A DNA stretch of 64,000 bases. Source: Breznakibacter xylanolyticus (lineage in GTDB: Bacteria; Bacteroidota; Bacteroidia; Bacteroidales; Marinilabiliaceae). This document shows, one piece after another, positions 59,183-64,000 of the stretch. Location: assembly GCF_003254275.1 (NCBI RefSeq), contig NZ_QKZK01000011.1, forward strand, positions 62,001-126,000, given 5' to 3'. The notes under the pieces are model-generated. The model searched no databases, was not told the origin of the DNA, and worked only from the letters and a program-made list of their open reading frames with translations. Numbering within the stretch: the stretch's first letter is position 1; the number at the start of each line of letters is the position of its first letter. A program made the position numbers and the translations under genes.

Positions 59183-60907
59183 TTAAGCCCCAATCCATGC
59201 TGCGACTTCTTCTTTTGAAGGATTTTTCAGTTCCAGTTTCATTTTCTTGTTCAACCCACACAGGTCCTGATGGAGTTTGTTGGGGTTGAGTTGTTTGAGC
59301 TCTTCAGCCTTGTTGAAACCGGCCTTGCGCACCACCGGCACCCATTCGGTGGGGATGCCCATGGCGGTGAATTTGTCGTCGCCATCTTTTTCGGCTTTCT
59401 TCTCGGGTTTCATTTGGGGGAAGAAAAGCACGTCCTGAATGCTGGCCTGGTTGGTCATGAACATGGTCAGGCGGTCGATGCCGATGCCCATGCCCGAGGT
59501 GGGAGGCATGCCATATTCGAGCGATCGCACAAAGTCGTGGTCGATGAACATGGCCTCGTCGTCCCCTTTTTCCGACAGGCGCAGCTGATCCTGAAAACGT
59601 TCCAACTGGTCGATGGGATCGTTGAGTTCTGAGTAGGCATTGGCCAGCTCTTTGCCGTTGACCATCAGCTCAAAGCGTTCGGTCAGTTCGGGGTTGTCGC
59701 GGTGTTTCTTACACAGGGGCGACATCTCCACGGGGTAGTCGGTGATAAAGGTGGGTTGGATATAGTGGTGTTCGCACTTCTCGCCAAAAATTTCATCAAT
59801 CAGTTTGCCTTTGCCCATAGAGGCGTCGGCTTCGATGTTGAGGTTGCCACACACTTCGCGCAGTTGTTCCTCGTTCATGCCGGTGATGTCCACGCCGGTG
59901 TGTTCCTTAATGGCATCAATCATGGTTACGCGCTTAAAGGGACGTTTAAAGTCGATGACCTTGTCGCCCAGTTGCACCTGTGTGGTTCCGTGCAAGGCCA
60001 GTGCCACGCGTTCAATCATCTCTTCGGTGAAGTCCATCATCCACTTGTAGTCTTTGTAGGCCACGTAAATTTCCATTACGGTGAACTCGGGGTTGTGCGT
60101 GCGATCCATGCCTTCGTTGCGGAAGTCCTTGGCAAACTCGTACACGCCGTCAAAGCCGCCCACAATCAGACGTTTGAGGTAAAGTTCGTTGGCAATTCGG
60201 AGGTAAAGCGGTATGTTGAGGGCGTTGTGGTGCGTGATAAAGGGGCGCGCAGTGGCACCACCGGGAATGGATTGCAGGATGGGTGTTTCCACTTCGAGAT
60301 ACCCCTTCTCATTGAAGAAGTTGCGCATGGTGTTGATAATTTTGCTGCGCTTGATAAAGGTATCCTTCACGTGGTCGTTGACAATCAGGTCGACGTAACG
60401 CATGCGGTAGCGTTGCTCGGGGTCGGTAAAGGCATCGAACAATTGCCCGTCTTTTTCCTTCACAATGGGCAGTGGTTTGATGGATTTGGCCAGGACGGTC
60501 AATTCCTTCACGTACACCGATGTTTCACCCATTTGGGTTTTAAATACATATCCTTTTACGCCAATGATGTCGCCAATGTCGAGCAAACGCTTGAACACGG
60601 TGTTGTACATGGTTTTATCGTCGCCGGGGCAGAGGTCGTCGCGGCGGAAATAGACCTGCAAACGACCTTGCATGTCCTTGATTTCGGCGAACGAGGCATT
60701 GCCCATGATGCGTCGGCTCATGATGCGACCGGCCAGACACACTTCCTGATAGGCATCGGGGTTGGTTTCAAAACCATCCTTGATTTCCTGGGTGTAGTGG
60801 CTAACGGGGTACAGGTGGGCGGGAAACGGGTTGATGCCCAGTTTTTGCATCTCTTTGAGGCTCTCACGTCTGATGAGCTCTTGTTCGCTTAAATCCAATG
60901 TGTTCAT
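59183..60907 (-). CDS. lysS: Lysyl-tRNA synthetase, class II
   Basis: Charges tRNA-Lys, 574 residues. The N-terminal OB-fold anticodon domain includes AGRIMSRRIMGNASFAEIKDMQGRLQVYF. Class II motif 2 is DFRNEGMDRTHNPEFTVMEIY and motif 3 is GMPPTSGMGIGIDRLTMFM. The C-terminal extension (about 505-574; DKFTAMGIPTEWVPVVRKAGFNKAEELKQLNPNKLHQDLCGLNKKMKLELKNPSKEEVAAWIG) makes it longer than the 500 residues of E. coli; such tails are usual in Bacteroidota. First gene of lysS-gpsA-pgi. Confidence 0.98.
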   Translation of the reverse strand: MNTLDLSEQELIRRESLKEMQKLGINPFPAHLYPVSHYTQEIKDGFETNPDAYQEVCLAGRIMSRRIMGNASFAEIKDMQGRLQVYFRRDDLCPGDDKTMYNTVFKRLLDIGDIIGVKGYVFKTQMGETSVYVKELTVLAKSIKPLPIVKEKDGQLFDAFTDPEQRYRMRYVDLIVNDHVKDTFIKRSKIINTMRNFFNEKGYLEVETPILQSIPGGATARPFITHHNALNIPLYLRIANELYLKRLIVGGFDGVYEFAKDFRNEGMDRTHNPEFTVMEIYVAYKDYKWMMDFTEEMIERVALALHGTTQVQLGDKVIDFKRPFKRVTMIDAIKEHTGVDITGMNEEQLREVCGNLNIEADASMGKGKLIDEIFGEKCEHHYIQPTFITDYPVEMSPLCKKHRDNPELTERFELMVNGKELANAYSELNDPIDQLERFQDQLRLSEKGDDEAMFIDHDFVRSLEYGMPPTSGMGIGIDRLTMFMTNQASIQDVLFFPQMKPEKKAEKDGDDKFTAMGIPTEWVPVVRKAGFNKAEELKQLNPNKLHQDLCGLNKKMKLELKNPSKEEVAAWIGA

Positions 60908-61315
60908 TTATATGAATGCTTTGTTTGACTATTAGTAAACTGCGTCATGCTCTGATGGTTACCCTTGTGTTAGGGTAAAATCGGTGCAAAGATAATCATT
61001 TCGGGTGTAATGTAGGGTTTAAAATGATTGTGCGAATCCTATAAATAGGGCGGTGTGCCATTGGCTTTTATTGTCGTTTCAATACCGCCTTATTGTCCTG
61101 TGGGTTTTGGTCCTTTTGCCTTTTATATCCCGGTGGGTACCGGTCTATTCTGTTTGCTGTTTTTGATGGTTGCCTGTCCATCTAAAAGGTCGTGTGGTCA
61201 CCTCTTTGTGGGGTTTCGTCAAATATTTTTGGGTCGTTAGTGTGTTTATTGTAGTTTTATGTGTTAATCAAAAGTTAATTCTTTTGCCCTTTCACCTTAA
61301 CATCTTTTATTATCT
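60908..61315. other. Divergent region between lysS and the sensor kinase gene
   Basis: The 408-bp region has no credible gene. I see no clear TAnnTTTG box with a matching -33 and no strong hairpin. A 61-residue open frame at 61055-61240 is hydrophobic but lacks any recognisable start context and is left out. Confidence 0.5.
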
Positions 61316-62767
61316 ATGACGAGCGCACAGCATCAAGATATTGTGCTGGTAGTTGACCCGGAGCAAGATAGTCTTGATTTATTCCGGCTCTTGTTTAAAA
61401 AGCACTACACCATTCTAACGGCCGAAACCCCGTCGGAAGCTTTTGCATTGCTCAAGACGCACGATGTGAAAGTGATGGTGGTGGAGCAGATGCAGCGAGA
61501 GCAGCCGGGCATTGTTTTTTTGCGTGATGCAGCCACATTGCACCCGCGTACCGAGCGCATTTTGGTCACCGGAACCCCTGATAATCACACCATCATGGAT
61601 GCTTTTAACATCGGCGGGGTGTTTCATTATGTGCTCAAGCCTTATCAGGCCGGGAACCTCAAGGGCATCATCGATAAGGCCATCGATAAACACAATCTTC
61701 GCAAACAGAACGACTATTTGATTTCCGACTTGCAGAAAAAAAACAAGGAATTGAGTCGTTTGTTGAATCGTCTGAAAATTGAAGAAAAAAAATTCCGCGA
61801 TATATTTAATAGTAGCCGCGACCCCATCGTCATTGTCGATAAGGGAGGGATTGTGGCTGAAGCCAATGAGCAGGCTTGCTCCGGTTTTGGGTTCTCGCGT
61901 GACGATCTGGGGCTGATTAATTTTTTAGGCATCATTCATAATGATTATGTGAAAAATACGATGCAGTTTTTTACGGGCATCAACCATTCCAATGCGTTGT
62001 TGTTCGAGACTGTGATACGTACTTCCGATGCCCAATGGAAGAGTTTTGAGATTAACGGTCACGTGGTGCAGTTTCAGGGCACCGAGGCATTGTTGTTGAT
62101 GTTGCGTGATACCACCGAGCGCAAGGAGACCGAAAAGCGCATTTTACAAACCATCATCCAGACAGAGGAGTCGGAGCGTCGGCATTTTGCTCAGGAATTG
62201 CACGACGGCATCGGGCCGCTGCTATCGACCGTGAAACTTTATCTTCAGTGGATGAATAAGCCCAACTCAAAAGTCGATAAAAATCAGGCACTCCAAAAAA
62301 TTGAGATGACCCTTGATGAAACCATTCAGAGTGTGCGTCAAATTTCGAATCGTCTGAGTCCGACAACCTTGGTGAACTTTGGTTTGGAAGCGGCTATCAA
62401 AAGTATTTTTGATAGGGTGAACGATATGTCGGAATTAAAATGTAATTTAAGGTGCACTATTCCAGAGCGATTGCCAGACGATTTGGAGGCCACCATTTTT
62501 CGAATTGTGGGCGAGAGTGTCAATAATACCATCAAACACGCTTGTGCTTCGGAAGTGGACGTGTACATCGTGCGAGAGAATAATCGGGTGACCATGTCGT
62601 ATCGCGATGATGGCATTGGTTTCGATGTGGATGCCCTCATTCAGCAACGACGAGGCAACGGCTTGGCCAATATGAAGAGCCGTGTGGTGAGCATGGGCGG
62701 GAATATTGAAATAGAATCGGGTGCCGGTGCCGGTACCTATATTGGATGTAAATTTATTTTGTCATGA
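61316..62767 (+). CDS. REC-PAS-HisKA_3 sensor kinase with unphosphorylatable receiver
   Basis: Cytoplasmic histidine kinase of the NarX/DesK type, 483 residues. A receiver-like domain (8-125) has Glu57 where the phosphorylated Asp should be (VMVVEQMQREQPG), and the acidic pair at the start is DPEQD. A coiled coil (127-155) leads to a PAS domain (about 160-275), then the HisKA_3 dimerisation helix with phospho-acceptor His296 in RRHFAQELHDGIGPLLS, and a HATPase domain with the N-box SVNNTIKHA and G-box RDDGIGFDV. It lies 16 bp before the LuxR-type response regulator, its likely partner. No membrane segment is present. Confidence 0.93.
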   Translation: MTSAQHQDIVLVVDPEQDSLDLFRLLFKKHYTILTAETPSEAFALLKTHDVKVMVVEQMQREQPGIVFLRDAATLHPRTERILVTGTPDNHTIMDAFNIGGVFHYVLKPYQAGNLKGIIDKAIDKHNLRKQNDYLISDLQKKNKELSRLLNRLKIEEKKFRDIFNSSRDPIVIVDKGGIVAEANEQACSGFGFSRDDLGLINFLGIIHNDYVKNTMQFFTGINHSNALLFETVIRTSDAQWKSFEINGHVVQFQGTEALLLMLRDTTERKETEKRILQTIIQTEESERRHFAQELHDGIGPLLSTVKLYLQWMNKPNSKVDKNQALQKIEMTLDETIQSVRQISNRLSPTTLVNFGLEAAIKSIFDRVNDMSELKCNLRCTIPERLPDDLEATIFRIVGESVNNTIKHACASEVDVYIVRENNRVTMSYRDDGIGFDVDALIQQRRGNGLANMKSRVVSMGGNIEIESGAGAGTYIGCKFILS

Positions 62768-62783
62768 TAAAACCTCAACTATT

Positions 62784-63434
62784 ATGGATGGCCTGAGACT
62801 TTTTTTAGTGGATGATCATAAAATATTCAGAGAAGGATTGAAGAATTTGATTGAAATCGAACAAATTGGGAAAGTGGTGGCTGAAGCCGCCAATGGACAG
62901 GATTTCATCAATAAATTGTCGGAACCATTGCCCGATTTGGTGCTGATGGATATTTCGATGCCGGTGATGGATGGCATTGAAGCCACCCGCCGGGCTCGGG
63001 AACGTTTCCCCGATTTAATGGTGCTGGCCTTGTCGATGCATGGTGACGAAGAATATTACTATAAAATGATTGAAGCCGGCGTAAAGGGCTTTTTGTTGAA
63101 AGACTCGGGCATCAAGGAAATTGAGCGAGCCATTCAATCGGTGGTTGACGGGGAAAGTTATTTCTCAAACGAATTGTTGCGTAAAATCATCTCGGGGATG
63201 AATAAGAAGTCGCATGATCCGGTGCCCGATAAAGACGGCCTATCGGTGCGTGAGGTGGAAGTGCTTGGGCTGATTTGCGAAGGACTTACCAATGAGGAAA
63301 TTGGCGATCGTCTTTGCATTAGTGCGCAAACGGTGAAGGGGCATCGCAGCAACTTGCTGGCCAAGACCAATTGTAAAAATAGTGCCAGCTTGGTGATGTA
63401 TGCCATCAAGCATAAGTTGGTGCAGCCAGTTTAA
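62784..63434 (+). CDS. NarL/LuxR-family response regulator
   Basis: DNA-binding regulator of 216 residues from ATG 62784; the upstream frame from 62721 lies inside the kinase gene. Receiver: acidic pair VDDHKIF, phospho-Asp56 in LVLMDISMP, Lys in KGFLLKDSG. C-terminal LuxR helix-turn-helix: LSVREVEVLGLICEGLTNEEIGDRLCISAQTVKGHRSNLLAKT. It is the cognate partner of the preceding HisKA_3 kinase by position and by type. Target genes are not shown here. A terminator follows. Confidence 0.96.
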   Translation: MDGLRLFLVDDHKIFREGLKNLIEIEQIGKVVAEAANGQDFINKLSEPLPDLVLMDISMPVMDGIEATRRARERFPDLMVLALSMHGDEEYYYKMIEAGVKGFLLKDSGIKEIERAIQSVVDGESYFSNELLRKIISGMNKKSHDPVPDKDGLSVREVEVLGLICEGLTNEEIGDRLCISAQTVKGHRSNLLAKTNCKNSASLVMYAIKHKLVQPV

Positions 63435-63453
63435 TGACCTTATATGAGATAAA

Positions 63454-63478
63454 TTGCCGGTTAATCCGGCTTTTTTTG
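63454..63478 (+). terminator. Terminator after the response regulator
   Basis: GCCGG, loop TTAAT, CCGGC is followed by seven T residues, about 20 nt past the stop. Confidence 0.8.
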
Positions 63479-63528
63479 TTCACAAGCATGTGTGTGGCGG
63501 GTGAATTCTGCACTTTAATCTAACCGTT

Positions 63529-64000
63529 ATGAGTGAGATGTCTGTTGGTGATGTGTCGTCTGTGTTTGAGCAGCGAGTGTTGAGCGATATGGCTCAGCAA
63601 CTTTCGGTTGTGATGTACCGGTTTTCAGTTGGGGAGTCTCTCCTTCCTTCTTATATTTCCCCTTTTATAGAATCCCTCACCGGGTATCGTTCTGATGCAT
63701 TTATGAGTGGAGATGTGTCGTTCATGCAATGTGTACATGTCGATGATGTTGCATCCGTGAAGGGTAAATGGGCTGCGATCATCCATTCCGACGAGCCTTA
63801 TGTCCTCGAATATCGGCTGATGCATCGCGATGGGCGTTGCTTTTGGGTGATGGATAAGGGTTGTGTTATTCGCGAAGAAGGGGGGCGTAAATGTTTGTCG
63901 GGCATTATGTTGGATTTTTCCCATAAGTGCCTTCAAATTGATGAACGGGTGCAGGCATCGATGGATGCGGTTGAAGAGGGGATTATTGTGATGGATGAAA
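63529..64000 (+). CDS. PAS-domain sensor, N-terminal part (cut by window end)
   Basis: The ATG at 63529 opens an uninterrupted frame to the window end, 157 residues. I translated it by hand. A PAS_3-type fold is seen: VVMYRFSVGESLLPSYISPFIESLTGYRSDAF, then HVDDVASVKGKWAAIIHSDEPYVLEYRLMHRDGRCFWVMDKG with the PAC-like CLSGIMLDFS. A second PAS seems to begin at the edge (DAVEEGIIVMDE). It probably continues into a histidine kinase or a diguanylate-type sensor. No membrane helix lies in the part visible. Confidence 0.82.
   Translation, partial: MSEMSVGDVSSVFEQRVLSDMAQQLSVVMYRFSVGESLLPSYISPFIESLTGYRSDAFMSGDVSFMQCVHVDDVASVKGKWAAIIHSDEPYVLEYRLMHRDGRCFWVMDKGCVIREEGGRKCLSGIMLDFSHKCLQIDERVQASMDAVEEGIIVMDE

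Noticed and set aside
59702-60892. A 396-residue plus-strand frame opposite lysS
   Set aside because: It is entirely antisense to lysyl-tRNA synthetase. The composition (His, Val, Phe, Gly) is typical of a complement frame and there is no family signature.
1-64000. Prophage, integrated element or IS
   Set aside because: I looked for integrase, transposase, terminase, portal and relaxase motifs and saw none. Only short non-coding repeats and AT-rich patches suggest transfer.

Overview
The window is ordinary Bacteroidota chromosome, most likely from a polysaccharide-degrading member of the Bacteroidales/Marinilabiliales group. The evidence is the promoter motif (TTG or TTTG, about 19-20 nt, TAnnTTTG), few Shine-Dalgarno sites, C-terminal sorting-type tails on secreted proteins, GPH sugar transport, and Bacteroidota gene orders such as purH-mreBCD-mrdA-rodA, lysS-gpsA-pgi and murK-murQ. 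I did not see rRNA, CRISPR, SusC/SusD, an integrase or a transposase. Genus-level placement is inference only.

Layout. 1-5.2 kb: a truncated GH3 beta-xylosidase/glucosidase and a multi-module secreted GH5, separated by a 23-bp palindromic tandem array. 5.5-7.7 kb: the murK-murQ pair of MurNAc salvage, facing a thioredoxin-fold protein that has lost both active-site cysteines. 8.3-13 kb: a DsbD-type reductase, two small proteins (DUF937-like and DUF4332) and a PAS plus chemoreceptor-like signalling protein. 13.3-17 kb: a xylan unit on the minus strand (GPH transporter, GH10 lipoprotein, GH43) with a direct repeat upstream of its promoter. 17.5-19.5 kb: lipoprotein carbonic anhydrase, a switch-like candidate RNA, greA and a HIT protein. 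19.8-27.3 kb: purH followed by the rod-shape/elongasome genes mreB, mreC, mreD, mrdA and rodA. 27.4-38.5 kb: GH1, type II NADH dehydrogenase, a small secreted protein, a broken higB with intact higA, a lipoprotein, mpl, a flippase-like membrane protein and a membrane pyrophosphatase. 39-42.4 kb: an AT-rich operon with TM2, LolA-like, YidD-like and two paralogous TPR/TM2-like proteins. 42.4-50.6 kb: a small membrane protein, a DUF4922 HIT-like protein, an AlbA_2/RecG-like protein with a 12-bp repeat, a GT2, and a large protease-propeller-barrel fusion. 50.8-55.3 kb: a duplicated carbohydrate-binding-like secreted protein, a FemAB/GNAT-like protein, a CE8 lipoprotein and a CAT-anticodon tRNA. 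55.4-64 kb: a HAD phosphatase, pgi-gpsA-lysS, a sensor kinase/LuxR response regulator pair and the start of another PAS sensor.

How the parts fit. GH10 can cut xylan outside, the GPH symporter can import oligosaccharides, and GH43 (no signal peptide) with GH3 can finish them; CE8 and GH5 suggest other plant wall polymers. Cell-wall recycling (MurK, MurQ, Mpl) and elongation (MreBCD, PBP2, RodA) are both represented. The best candidates for something undescribed are the LolA-like/YidD-like/TPR-TM2 operon, the HExxH-propeller-barrel fusion, the alternative-fold RNA before greA, and several families of dispersed intergenic repeats. One of these families lies upstream of three unrelated genes, always in the same orientation relative to the gene.
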